A stretch of DNA of 64,000 nt from Fidelibacterota bacterium. GTDB taxonomy: Bacteria; Pseudomonadota; Alphaproteobacteria; Rhodospirillales; Rhodospirillaceae. The position numbers and the translations under genes were made by a program. The notes under the pieces were generated by a model. That model saw only the letters and a program-made list of their open reading frames with translations. It was not told the DNA's origin and did no database searches. Shown piece after piece: positions 24,082-32,668 of this stretch; within the stretch, counting starts at the first letter, position 1; each line of letters opens with the position of its first letter. The stretch is taken from contig CANJPQ010000022.1 of assembly GCA_947476275.1 (NCBI GenBank), positions 1 to 64,000 on the forward strand, given 5' to 3'.

Positions 24082-25302
24082 TCAGGCCTGCTTGCGGGCC
24101 CCGAATGTGAACCAGCCGCCGCTGCCGTGATCCGGTGTGGGAACCTCCCCACGCGCCATCTTGGCGAATTGCTCGGCCGAGAAGCTAGAGAAGTTGGGGA
24201 CGGACTGTTCCCAGCAATCCTCTGCGGCGAAACCGGCGCGCACGCAGGTCTCGGTCGGGTCGGTCGCGCGGAACATGGTGTAGGACGGTTCGTTGTTGAA
24301 TTCCGTATCCCAGTTCCAGAAGAAGTTCTGCCAAGCATCCACCGCCTTTTCCGGCGGCAGTTCCATGTGGACCATGACCCCGCCCGGCTTCAGCAGGCGA
24401 TAGCATTCCTTGATGATGCGGCGCGTCACCGGCACCGGCACTTCGTGGAAGAAGAAGCTGGAGGTGATCAGGTCGAAGTGACCGTCGGGGAAGTTGGTGG
24501 CTTCCGCGTTCTGCTGGCTGAAGTGCGCCGGGTAGCCGTAGTACTCGGCCTGGGCATGGCCATAGCGCAAGCACGGCGCGGCGACGTCGATGCCGAAGGA
24601 CTCGAGGCCCGGAAAGATGTCGATATAGGGCAGCATGTTCTTGCCGCTACAGGTGCCCATATCGAGCATGCGCTTCGGCTTGAAATCTGGAAACTTGTAG
24701 GTGAGCCAGTTGCCGATCGACAACGCCACGCCGCCGGGACTGTCGGTGCGGTGTGGGATCGCCCCGGCGAACACCTTGCCGCCCCACGCCGTCACCGCGC
24801 CCTGTGCTACGTCGTCCGCAGTCCATTCGGAATGGAAACAACCGGGGATCAGGTGCACATCCTGGTTGCTCACGTACTTCGGCACATCGAAGCCCGGCGT
24901 CGTCGCCAGAGATCCGCCCGCGGGATTTTTCGCCGCTGCTTCTTTGCCGACGGCAATCATCTCCGGCAGCACGCGCTCCACCGTGTCCTGCACGGAATTG
25001 AAGCTCATCTCCTGCGCGTTGTAGCGGACGCTGGAATAGAAGCGGTACGACGCTTCCGCCTCCATCGCCTTCTCGATCTCGCGCCAGGTCTGCGGCGCCT
25101 TGCCGGTCTTCTTCGCGACCTTCGGCGCCACGCGGCCTTCATAGTCGTCGCGCATGTCTTTGCGCATGTCGATCATCACATGCTTGCGCAGCATGCTGAC
25201 CAGACGCATGCGGTTGTATTCGTCCTGGGTCGGGGTGAACACCGCATCGATGCTCGGCACACCGTGGCCGGCTTCGTCTTTGGACAACGGGGCTTCAGGC
25301 AT
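24082..25302 (-). CDS. Class I SAM-dependent methyltransferase with long N-terminal region (copy 1)
   Basis: A 406-residue protein. The N-terminal about 190 residues form a helical region of unknown fold (LRKHVMIDMRKDMRDDYEGR, KKTGKAPQTWREIEKAMEAE). They precede a Rossmann methyltransferase domain with motif I MLDMGTCSGKNMLPY, motif II acidic FGIDVAAP, FDLITSSFFFHEVP and a post-III LLKPGGVMVHMEL. A paralogue with the same two-part layout is at 54.1-55.2 kb behind flavoprotein copy 2. GAGGAG precedes the chosen ATG. The substrate is unknown; the long N-terminal region probably binds it. Confidence 0.82.
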   Translation of the reverse strand: MPEAPLSKDEAGHGVPSIDAVFTPTQDEYNRMRLVSMLRKHVMIDMRKDMRDDYEGRVAPKVAKKTGKAPQTWREIEKAMEAEASYRFYSSVRYNAQEMSFNSVQDTVERVLPEMIAVGKEAAAKNPAGGSLATTPGFDVPKYVSNQDVHLIPGCFHSEWTADDVAQGAVTAWGGKVFAGAIPHRTDSPGGVALSIGNWLTYKFPDFKPKRMLDMGTCSGKNMLPYIDIFPGLESFGIDVAAPCLRYGHAQAEYYGYPAHFSQQNAEATNFPDGHFDLITSSFFFHEVPVPVTRRIIKECYRLLKPGGVMVHMELPPEKAVDAWQNFFWNWDTEFNNEPSYTMFRATDPTETCVRAGFAAEDCWEQSVPNFSSFSAEQFAKMARGEVPTPDHGSGGWFTFGARKQA

Positions 25303-25456
25303 GGGATGGCTCCTCGCAAGGGCCCGCACGGCCAAACCGTGTCGGGCGCCGCAGCTGTCATATGGGAGATCGGATGATACATTGAAACCCCCGGCGCGCG
25401 CACGCGTCTCCATTGAGGGCCGGGACCGTCGGGCGGGATATGTCTTTACATTCCAA

Positions 25457-26305
25457 ATGAGTAGCTCTTCTCCCGTATCAGGCGTTACGGCCCGGCGTTT
25501 CTATGGCGCGTGCCGCTTCGGTCAAATCCACGTGCAGGCCGCTGAACCGGCGGCAGGACCGGGCGACAAGACGGCCGTGGCGTGCTTCCACACCAGTCCC
25601 CTGTCCGGGGTTGAATTCCGGCTGTTTCAGTCCCAGCTGGCGGCCGACCGTGTCGTGCTGTGTCCGGACACGCCCGGCTTCGGCGGATCCGACGTGCCGC
25701 CACGGGTGCCGACCATCCCCGACTACGCCGCCGCCATGGCGGACATGCTGGAAGACGCCGGCTACGGGCCGAAGGGCAGGGGACCGGTCGACCTCCTCGG
25801 CACCCACACCGGCAGCTTGATCGCCGTGGAACTCGCCGGTGCGCGGCCGGACCTGGTGCGCAAAGTCATTCTCTCGAGCCTTGCGCTCTTCTCCGCTGCG
25901 CAGCGCGCGGAAATGCTTCAGCGGTATGGCGGTCCGCAGCCGCTCCTCACCGACCCCAACTTCGTACCGAAGGCGTTCCAGGAGTCTGTCATCGCCGGCC
26001 ACGCCGACCAAAGCGCAGAGCGGCGCCTGGAATTCTTCGCCGAACGTCTGCGGGCCGGCACGACATCCTGGTACGGACCGGAAGCGTCCCTGTCCTACGA
26101 TCCGATCCCGCGCCTCGAGACGATGTCACAGCCGGTGCTATTGTTGGTCGTGAAAGACATCCTCGCCCAGAACACCCGCGATGCTGCGGCTCTCGTTCCC
26201 ACGGGTACGTTGACCGATCTTGAGGCCGTCACCACCAATGCCCCGTGGGACGCGCAGGCAGACCTTCTTGCCTCCGCCGCGCGCGGCTTTCTGGACGGAG
26301 TATGA
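25457..26305 (+). CDS. Alpha/beta-hydrolase-fold protein lacking the usual catalytic triad
   Basis: A 282-residue protein with the alpha/beta-hydrolase core (FHTSPLSGVEFRLFQSQLAA, CPDTPGFGGSD, VDLLGTHTGSLIAVELA). The nucleophile elbow is G115-T-H117-T-G119, with His where Ser/Cys/Asp is expected, and no His follows in the last 60 residues where the catalytic His normally sits. Either it uses a different chemistry or it is a binding protein. The ATG overlaps no other gene upstream. Downstream, ATGA overlaps the MFS gene, so hydrolase-fold protein, MFS and EamA proteins are made together, suggesting handling and transport of one compound. Confidence 0.8.
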   Translation: MSSSSPVSGVTARRFYGACRFGQIHVQAAEPAAGPGDKTAVACFHTSPLSGVEFRLFQSQLAADRVVLCPDTPGFGGSDVPPRVPTIPDYAAAMADMLEDAGYGPKGRGPVDLLGTHTGSLIAVELAGARPDLVRKVILSSLALFSAAQRAEMLQRYGGPQPLLTDPNFVPKAFQESVIAGHADQSAERRLEFFAERLRAGTTSWYGPEASLSYDPIPRLETMSQPVLLLVVKDILAQNTRDAAALVPTGTLTDLEAVTTNAPWDAQADLLASAARGFLDGV

Positions 26306-27549
26306 GGGTGCAGGCTTGGTTCGCTTTTCTGCGCGCAGAAGGTCGCTTCCTCAGTTTCGGCGTGACCACGAACATGTGGCTGGCGGTCGGCCAGACCTAC
26401 GTGTTCTCTCTGTTCAATCTCGATATCCAGCGCGATCTCGGCCTCAGCAACGGGGAGATGGCCACGCTGTTCGGCGTCACCACCGTCATCGGCGGCCTGG
26501 GCTTGGCGCCGGCGGGGCGCCTGCTGGATGCAATCGACCTCCGCACGTTTATGGTCGTTGTCCTCGGCTTCACCGCGCTTGCCTGCATCGGCATGGCGGA
26601 AGCCACGACCGTGCCGTTTCTCTTTCTTGCGATGGCCGGCGTGCGCTTCTTCGCCGGCACCGTGCTCGGCATCACCGCGCAAGCCTCCATGGCGCGCTAC
26701 TTCGGGCCCACCCGCGGACGTGCCGCAGCCGTCGCCAATCTCGGATACACGATGAGCTACGCGATCTTTCCGGTCGCGGTGACCTACATCATGCATGCCG
26801 TCGGATGGCGTTCGACCTGGGCGATCTTCGCCGGCGCATTGCTGGTCGTCGCCATTCCGCTGACGCTTGTCCAACTTCGCGGTCACGGCGAACGGCACCG
26901 TCTGTACCTCGCGCGCCTGGCCGAAAGTGCTGCCGCCACTGTCACGACCGACCGTCGCCACTACACGTTGGGCGAAGTTCTGCGCGACAGCCGTTTCTAC
27001 ATGATCATCCCGGGGATGTTGGCAGTGCCCTGCCTCTTGTTCACGTTCCAATACCAGCAGCTTGCCATCGTGGCGGAGAAAGGCTGGGACGTGAAAGCCT
27101 TCGCCGCGGCCTATCTCCTGTTCTCCGCCTTTTCGTTGGTGGCGAATATGGTGGCGGGCGTGATCGTCGATCGCTACGGCTCGCGCTGGCTGATGACGAT
27201 CTACCTTTGGCCCATGATCCCGGCGCTTGGTTTGATTGCCTTCGCCACGGGCGCCTGGGCAATTCCGTTTTACATGATCTTCAGCGCGCTCACGTTCGGC
27301 TTCAATCTGGTCACCGCGATCACCTTGTGGTCCGACCTCTACGGAACGCGCCACATCGGGGCGATCCGCGGATTCAATGCCACGCTCAACACGATTGTCG
27401 CATCGCTTGGCATTGCCGCCACCGGCTTTCTGATTGATCACGGCGTCACCCTCGCCACGCAGGCCGCCTGGGGCATGGTGGCGATCGTCCTTGCCTCGAT
27501 CCTGCTCTTCTTCGTCGGTCGCCGGTTGCCGCGGCGTCGCGCAGCATGA
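26302..27549 (+). CDS. MFS transporter
   Basis: A 415-residue inner-membrane protein with 12 predicted helices. The loop 2-3 motif is weak (PAGRLLDAIDLRTFM), with AGVRFFAGTVLGITAQ and RYFGPTRGRAAAVANLG in the N-terminal half, in the style of oxalate/formate-antiporter-like or monocarboxylate MFS proteins. The start MRVQAWFAF overlaps the upstream stop (ATGA). Translational coupling to the hydrolase-fold protein and the EamA gene points to uptake or efflux of a pathway compound. Direction and substrate cannot be told. Confidence 0.85.
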   Translation: MRVQAWFAFLRAEGRFLSFGVTTNMWLAVGQTYVFSLFNLDIQRDLGLSNGEMATLFGVTTVIGGLGLAPAGRLLDAIDLRTFMVVVLGFTALACIGMAEATTVPFLFLAMAGVRFFAGTVLGITAQASMARYFGPTRGRAAAVANLGYTMSYAIFPVAVTYIMHAVGWRSTWAIFAGALLVVAIPLTLVQLRGHGERHRLYLARLAESAAATVTTDRRHYTLGEVLRDSRFYMIIPGMLAVPCLLFTFQYQQLAIVAEKGWDVKAFAAAYLLFSAFSLVANMVAGVIVDRYGSRWLMTIYLWPMIPALGLIAFATGAWAIPFYMIFSALTFGFNLVTAITLWSDLYGTRHIGAIRGFNATLNTIVASLGIAATGFLIDHGVTLATQAAWGMVAIVLASILLFFVGRRLPRRRAA

Positions 27550-28412
27550 AGGTTGTCCACGTCCTCCTCGCGGTTCTGGTCGCGGCGATTTGGGGCTTCA
27601 ACTTCGTTGTCATACGCGTCGGACTCGATGCCATGCCGCCGATCTTGTTTGCGGGATTACGCTTCGCGCTCGCGGCGGTGCCGGCCTTCTGGATCGCGCG
27701 TCCCGCGGTGCCGTGGCCGCGATTGATCGCGATCGCCGGATTTCTGTTCGTGATCCAATTCGCCGGGCTGTTCAGCGCCATGGCGGTCGGTATGCCGCCC
27801 GGCGTTGGCTCCGTGACACTGCAGGCGCAGGCGCTGTTCACGACTCTGTTCGCGGGCCTTCTGCTGCGCGAATGGCCGCGGCCCGTCCAAGCGGTCGGGC
27901 TGTTGATCGCCTTGTGCGGCTTGGTCCTGATCGGCGCCACCGCCGGGTCCGGCGGCATCACGTGGCCGGGCTTAATGCTGACGCTGGTTGCCGCCGCCGG
28001 GTGGGGGATGGGGAATGTGCTTCTGCGCGGCACCAAGGCCGATCTGCTGCCGCTGATGGTCTGGCTCAGCCTGCTGTCGGCGCCGCCGCTGCTGCTCGGG
28101 TCCTGGGCGATCGAAGGGACGGACGTTGCCATTCACGCCCTGCGTGCGATGTCGTGGCTGGCCTTCGGCGCGCTGGGCTACATCGCGATCATCAGCACGC
28201 TGCTCGGATACGTCATCTGGGGTCATTTGCTGCGGCAATATCCCGCGACCACGGTCGCGCCGTTTGCCCTGCTGGTGCCGTTCTTCGGCGCTGGCGCGTC
28301 TGCGATCCTTTTGGGGGAGACATTCACGCCGCTGCGGATCGCCGGGTTCGTCCTGATTCTTGCGGGCGTCGCCATCGTGGCGCGACCACCAAGCGCAAAG
28401 GACGTTAGATGA
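27546..28412 (+). CDS. EamA/DMT family transporter
   Basis: A 288-residue protein with ten predicted helices in two EamA repeats; the first begins LLAVLVAAIWGFNFVVIRVG and the second around WPGLMLTLVAAAGWGMGNVL, with the usual GE motif near the end (LLGETFTPLRIAGFVLI). Relatives export amino acids and metabolites such as cysteine/O-acetylserine derivatives. It overlaps the MFS gene by ATGA, and its 3' end overlaps a convergent gene by 8 bases. Substrate unknown. Confidence 0.88.
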   Translation: MKVVHVLLAVLVAAIWGFNFVVIRVGLDAMPPILFAGLRFALAAVPAFWIARPAVPWPRLIAIAGFLFVIQFAGLFSAMAVGMPPGVGSVTLQAQALFTTLFAGLLLREWPRPVQAVGLLIALCGLVLIGATAGSGGITWPGLMLTLVAAAGWGMGNVLLRGTKADLLPLMVWLSLLSAPPLLLGSWAIEGTDVAIHALRAMSWLAFGALGYIAIISTLLGYVIWGHLLRQYPATTVAPFALLVPFFGAGASAILLGETFTPLRIAGFVLILAGVAIVARPPSAKDVR

Positions 28413-29184
28413 ACTCCGCGGCGCGCTTTAAGCGTCGACGGCTACGCATCGGCGCGGCCATAGGCAGCGGGGAAGCGTAAGACGTTTCCATGTCCTCGGG
28501 CTCGGGCTCCGGCGGAATGTACAGTACGAATTTTGCGGCGAACGCCGCCCACCAGTTTTGGATGCCCATGGCAAGCGGCTCGCCGAGGGAATGGCGGAAG
28601 GCTTTGTCCTTCATCAGGTCCTTGGTCGCCTCATTGCGATGGATATCGAGCTGACGAAGAATCGTCTTCGTGACGATGTCGTAGGGCATCTTTTGCAGGG
28701 TCGCGCCGACGGCAATGTCGATGCGGCCGATGATGTCGAACAGCAAATCCGACAGCACCCGGTCGCCGCGATTGGCGGCGCGGTCGAGCTGATCGCCGAT
28801 CTCGCCGAACAGCGCGTCGGCCTCGTCCGGCGTGTACACCTGACGGATGCGCACGGCTTCGAGCGCGACCACGCCGGCGAAATAGAAATCTTCGACGGGA
28901 TAGATTCCAAGGAAGCTGCGGCGGGCGTCATAGTCCATCGCGCAGTCTTCCAGTCCGAGGTCGAGTTTCTGCCGCCACAGGGCTGACGTGCGCGCCGCCG
29001 TGGAGGCCATCGTTCCAAGGAATGACGCCACCGCTTCCTGCGGGGTCACGGCGTTGTCGGGAACGTGCTCGCGGAATGGAAAGATGACGCGCATCAACGT
29101 GTGCCGCAGTCCGTACGTGGCCTTCCCACGCTTGGGAGCAGCCGACGACGTTTCAGTCGCAGAACTTTTCGTCGCTTCGCCCAA
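28405..29184 (-). CDS. Uncharacterised 259-residue protein
   Basis: I do not recognise the family. The protein is soluble and mostly helical, with a low-complexity serine/alanine/lysine N-terminus (about 25 residues) and a core that includes LGTMASTAARTSALWRQKLD, IYPVEDFYFAGVVALEAVRI and GDRVLSDLLFDIIGRIDIAV. The last 20 residues are basic (MRSRRRLKRAAEFI). There is no signal peptide. It stands alone on the minus strand between the EamA gene and DUF1838. It may be taxon-restricted. Confidence 0.6.
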   Translation of the reverse strand: MGEATKSSATETSSAAPKRGKATYGLRHTLMRVIFPFREHVPDNAVTPQEAVASFLGTMASTAARTSALWRQKLDLGLEDCAMDYDARRSFLGIYPVEDFYFAGVVALEAVRIRQVYTPDEADALFGEIGDQLDRAANRGDRVLSDLLFDIIGRIDIAVGATLQKMPYDIVTKTILRQLDIHRNEATKDLMKDKAFRHSLGEPLAMGIQNWWAAFAAKFVLYIPPEPEPEDMETSYASPLPMAAPMRSRRRLKRAAEFI

Positions 29185-29316
29185 CTGAATCCCCCGGGCG
29201 ACATCGCACTCTAAAGGTGCGTAAGGCGCCTAAGGAGATTCTGCCATGAACCGCGAGTCGTGGCCAGCGCAGCCGTTCTGTTGATTCGAGTCGAGAAGCT
29301 TTTCGCCCGAAACGAG

Positions 29317-30189
29317 CTACGCCGGTTTGCGACCCGTCGACAGCACGCGTTCGAAGAAGCTCGGGCCTTCATCGAACTCCGGCGACTTGTCGAATAGCGG
29401 CGTGTGCGCGCGGGCGCGCGCCAGGTAATCGGCGTCGAGCTTCTCGACATCGGTGAGTTTCACGCCGTCGAAATGCCAGATGACGTGGCCGGGCGTGTCC
29501 CCCATCTCCATCCATCTTTCCCACGGGCGAATATTCCAGCCCGAAACCGTCGATGACGGCGTCATCACTTTCGGATCGAAAACTTCAGACGCCCGCGCGA
29601 ACTGGGTCACGACCTCGCGGGTCGGCTGGGCGAGAATGGGCGGAAAGTTGGAGCTGTGCCGCAAGCGGATCACGTCGCCGTCCAAGCTCCAGTTCGGGGC
29701 GTGGAATTCGTCGCGGTATACCTCGGGGAAGGCCTTCTTCATGCTGCCGAAGTAGTCGCCTTTGGTCGTGCGGTACTCGCCTTCCTTGTGACGGATGAAG
29801 CTGACGCCGACCTTGTTTACTTTCCCAGTGATCGGATTGGTGAATTCATCGATGAACTTGCCGGTCTCGAGATCCTCGAAGAATGAGAGCGTGGATGAGT
29901 ACCGCACCCAGGTGTTGGCGTCCTTTTTCTTCCACCACGCACTTTCGCTGCCGCGCAATCCGACGATCGGCTGCACGCCGGTGGGTTGCACGGCATAGAC
30001 GGTGATCTTCGTCTTGAACGTCACGCGTCCTGGCCCGCTGGTCCCAAAGATGCGCACCAGCGCGTCGTTGATCGCTATCGGATCCGTCGGCAGGGAGTTC
30101 GGCGTCGCCGCCGTCGCCGGTGCGCTGATCAGGCCCGCGACGAGGGGCGGTGCCAGAGTAAACGTGCGGCGACTCAATGTGTCCGTCAT
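29317..30189 (-). CDS. DUF1838 family protein, Tat-type leader
   Basis: A 290-residue protein whose N-terminus (LSRRTFTLAPPLVAGLISAP) is a twin-arginine signal, followed by the DUF1838 domain (NDALVRIFGTSGPGRVTFKT, VGLRGSESAWWKKKD, FFEDLETGKFIDEFTNPITG, and later WNIRPWERWMEMGDTPGHVI). DUF1838 proteins appear in oxidative catabolic clusters but have no assigned reaction. The Tat leader implies a folded, perhaps cofactor-bearing periplasmic protein. It lies 11 bases downstream of another uncharacterised gene in one operon. Confidence 0.82.
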   Translation of the reverse strand: MTDTLSRRTFTLAPPLVAGLISAPATAATPNSLPTDPIAINDALVRIFGTSGPGRVTFKTKITVYAVQPTGVQPIVGLRGSESAWWKKKDANTWVRYSSTLSFFEDLETGKFIDEFTNPITGKVNKVGVSFIRHKEGEYRTTKGDYFGSMKKAFPEVYRDEFHAPNWSLDGDVIRLRHSSNFPPILAQPTREVVTQFARASEVFDPKVMTPSSTVSGWNIRPWERWMEMGDTPGHVIWHFDGVKLTDVEKLDADYLARARAHTPLFDKSPEFDEGPSFFERVLSTGRKPA

Positions 30190-30200
30190 GGTGCTTCCCT

Positions 30201-30893
30201 TCAGCGTGGATCGCCGGTGAGTTCGACGAGATCATAGGTTTGGTTCAAGTGATCCCAGCGCAGCCGTACCGGGATGCAGTCCTCATCCGTCGCCCAAATT
30301 TCGATCGGCGACAGATCGCGGACCAGGAACTGGAAATGATGGGCATCGAACGTGCCGGCGGGAACCGTCACTTTTTCGCGGCCCACGTAACGGCGCTCGG
30401 TGCGGCCGCCGGCAGGCATCAGCAGGGGGCCGGACCCGCCGTTCGGGAGGAATGAGCTGGTGAAGATCGTGCCGTCTGCCGCCTCGACAGTTCCCGGCAC
30501 ACGCTGCTTGAATTGCGCCAACCCCCAGGCGTCGCTGTGGACCGGATGGGTCCCGAACACCTTGGCCGGTTCGGTCAGTTCGAACGTCTGCGAGATACGC
30601 CCCTCTCGCTTCGTCAGGGCCTGGCACTCCGCCTCGGATCGGCTGAACCGAAACCAGGAACTGCCGAAGAAGTCTTCATTGATGGTCAGCCTGACGAAGG
30701 CATCCGTGGGCTGCCACTGTGGATCGAGCGTGATCACCACATCGCGCAACAGGCGGTCGTCGTCCATCTCGCACACGGCGCGCATGGTGCGCGTCCCGTC
30801 CGGCTGGATGGTCACGTGGAAGAATTCCCGTCCCATCTCGCCGACATTGTCGGTGAGATAGACAACCTTGCCCCGATACGACCGGTGACGCAT
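30201..30893 (-). CDS. Uncharacterised beta-rich protein, 230 residues
   Basis: No signal peptide and no family name I can defend. The sequence is beta-strand-rich with aromatic turns (FFHVTIQPDGTRTMRAVCEM, FGSSWFRFSRSEAECQ, GREKVTVPAGTFDAHHFQFL) and ends IEIWATDEDCIPVRLRWDHL, a pattern like DUF3108/calycin-type ligand-binding barrels (tentative). GGGAGGG precedes the ATG by about 6 bases. It forms a two-gene operon with DUF1838 and is divergent from the secreted amidohydrolase, so the three probably serve one pathway. Confidence 0.65.
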   Translation of the reverse strand: MRHRSYRGKVVYLTDNVGEMGREFFHVTIQPDGTRTMRAVCEMDDDRLLRDVVITLDPQWQPTDAFVRLTINEDFFGSSWFRFSRSEAECQALTKREGRISQTFELTEPAKVFGTHPVHSDAWGLAQFKQRVPGTVEAADGTIFTSSFLPNGGSGPLLMPAGGRTERRYVGREKVTVPAGTFDAHHFQFLVRDLSPIEIWATDEDCIPVRLRWDHLNQTYDLVELTGDPR

Positions 30894-30993
30894 GCGACCC
30901 TCCCGTCGGCACCGGTAATCCTTTCATCCAGCCATTGGCGGGACAAGAGGCCTTTCCTAAGATGAGCCGCGGACCCTCGCGGAGGACGTCCTT

Positions 30994-32322
30994 GTGCGCA
31001 CAGTGATCGCCACCATTGCCCTCGTTCTTCTCGCCGCGGTCCCCGCGCGGGCGGACATTGCCGTCACCAACGTCACCGTGCTGGACGGCACCGGCGCCGC
31101 GCCCCTGCCAAATGCCACTGTCGTCGTACGGGGTAATCGGATCGCCTCCGTGATGTCTCGCGGGCGCGCCCCCACGGGCATGCGCCGGATCGACGGCACG
31201 GGCAAGTTTCTGATCCCCGGGTTGATGGACGTCCATGTCCATATCGTCGGAACCGGCCAGTGGCGCGGTCTTGAGAATCCGGCAGGCGTCACGATGGACT
31301 TCAAGGTCGCCGAAGCCGCCCTGCGCGGTTACCTGTACTTCGGCGTCACGTCGGTCTTTGACGCCGGAAATGTGCCGGGCTTTATCTACGATCTGCGCAA
31401 ACGCGAGCGCGCCGGCGCGCTGCTCAGTCCGCGCATCTTCGCCACCGGTCCCGCGATCAGCTATCCCGGCAGTTGGATGGCGGGCGATTGGCACGGCCTT
31501 GGCGCGCCCGAGTGGCCCGAGACGACGCAATTCCTCGATCGCCTGCTTGCGGACACGCCCGATATGCAGAAGCTGGTGATGGATCGCTCCGGTCCGACGG
31601 GGCCCTACCTCCGGCCTGAACTCGCCGCGAAGATCATCGGCTACATGAAAGGCCATGGCGTGCGCACCACAGTGCATGCCGTGATCGAGGAGCTTGCCCA
31701 AGGCGCAATCGACGCCGGCATCGACAGCCTCGCCCATCCCATCGCCACGGCGCGCGCGACGCCGACGTTCACCCAAATACTCGCGCAGCGGAAAATCCCC
31801 GTGGCGACGACGCTGTCGGTCTATGACGAGATCGTGCGCTTGGGCGAAGACCCGAGCTATCTCGACGGACCCATGTTCCGCGCCGTCTTCAGCGCGGAGG
31901 AGATCGCCGCCCGCAAAGCCGATGGCCCGAAACGGTATGCCAGCCTCGGCTGGACCTCCCTGTTCAAGGCGCGCATGCCGATGCTGTACGACAATGTCCG
32001 AAACCTGCATGAAGCGGGTGGCGTCGTCGCTCTGGCGACGGACCGCAGCGAAGGGCCGTTGGTCCATCGTGAGCTGGAATTGTTGGTCGCGGCCGGCATC
32101 CCGGTCAAAGACCTCCTCCGCATCGCGACGTACAACGGCGTGATCTTCCTCGGCAAAGAGAAGGACTTGGGCTCGATCGCCCCAGGCAAGCTGGCCGATC
32201 TGCTGTTGCTGGAGGCTGACCCGACCGCGGACGTGGCGAACTACAGGCGCATCGCTGCACTCATCAAGGATGGCGTAGAGGTCGACCGATCCAAGCTGGA
32301 CCTGCCGGTCAACCGTCGCTGA
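30994..32322 (+). CDS. Exported amidohydrolase-superfamily metalloenzyme
   Basis: A 442-residue protein with a signal peptide (VIATIALVLLAAVPARAD) and an amidohydrolase TIM barrel: HxH metal motif in LMDVHVHIVG, a mid-domain His in TTVHAVIEE, another in SLAHPIA, and the catalytic Asp in VALATDRSEG. A composite beta-sandwich is formed by both ends (VTNVTVLDGTGAAP and LGSIAPGKLADLLLLEADPT). It resembles imidazolonepropionase/prolidase-like enzymes that hydrolyse cyclic amides or dipeptides. The start is GTG with GGAGGA upstream. The reaction in the periplasm is unknown. Confidence 0.85.
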   Translation: MRTVIATIALVLLAAVPARADIAVTNVTVLDGTGAAPLPNATVVVRGNRIASVMSRGRAPTGMRRIDGTGKFLIPGLMDVHVHIVGTGQWRGLENPAGVTMDFKVAEAALRGYLYFGVTSVFDAGNVPGFIYDLRKRERAGALLSPRIFATGPAISYPGSWMAGDWHGLGAPEWPETTQFLDRLLADTPDMQKLVMDRSGPTGPYLRPELAAKIIGYMKGHGVRTTVHAVIEELAQGAIDAGIDSLAHPIATARATPTFTQILAQRKIPVATTLSVYDEIVRLGEDPSYLDGPMFRAVFSAEEIAARKADGPKRYASLGWTSLFKARMPMLYDNVRNLHEAGGVVALATDRSEGPLVHRELELLVAAGIPVKDLLRIATYNGVIFLGKEKDLGSIAPGKLADLLLLEADPTADVANYRRIAALIKDGVEVDRSKLDLPVNRR

Positions 32323-32407
32323 GAGTCACAGGCCTGTTGCAAAGTCGCCCTGAAACAGCCGTCTTTGCGCAGGAAACTGTGACCGTCCAACCAAGGAGGA
32401 CCAAGCG

Positions 32408-32668
32408 ATGCGCAAAGGATTTCTGGCCATGGTGACGCTCTCTGCGGCCATGTGGATGCACGGTGCGATGGCCCAAGAGACGAGCCAGAACCCCCTCGGG
32501 CCCAAGATCATCGAAGCCTGCGGCGGCGACATCAAACAGTATTGCGCCGATGTCGAACGCGGCGGCGGCCGCATTCTGCGGTGTCTGCGCGACAACCAAA
32601 GCAAGCTCTCCGCGTCCTGCAAGGCCACGTTCGCCGAGCTTCGGTCTCAGCGCGAGCGGAAGAACTAA
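32408..32668 (+). CDS. Small exported cysteine-rich-repeat protein
   Basis: An 86-residue protein with a signal peptide (GFLAMVTLSAAMWMHGAMAQ) and one cysteine-rich repeat of the Golgi-apparatus-protein-1 type (PF00839-like), with four cysteines spaced ACGGDIKQYCADV..RILRCLRDN..LSASCKATF. AAGGAGG lies 8 bases before the ATG. In bacteria such proteins are small periplasmic proteins of unknown role; the cysteines could form two disulfides. It converges with murI, overlapping by 4 bases. Confidence 0.82.
   Translation: MRKGFLAMVTLSAAMWMHGAMAQETSQNPLGPKIIEACGGDIKQYCADVERGGGRILRCLRDNQSKLSASCKATFAELRSQRERKN

Noticed and set aside
24034..25377. 447-codon open frame opposite the methyltransferase
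   Set aside because: Composition is that of a shadow. The minus strand has clear methyltransferase motifs, a good ribosome binding site and a terminator.
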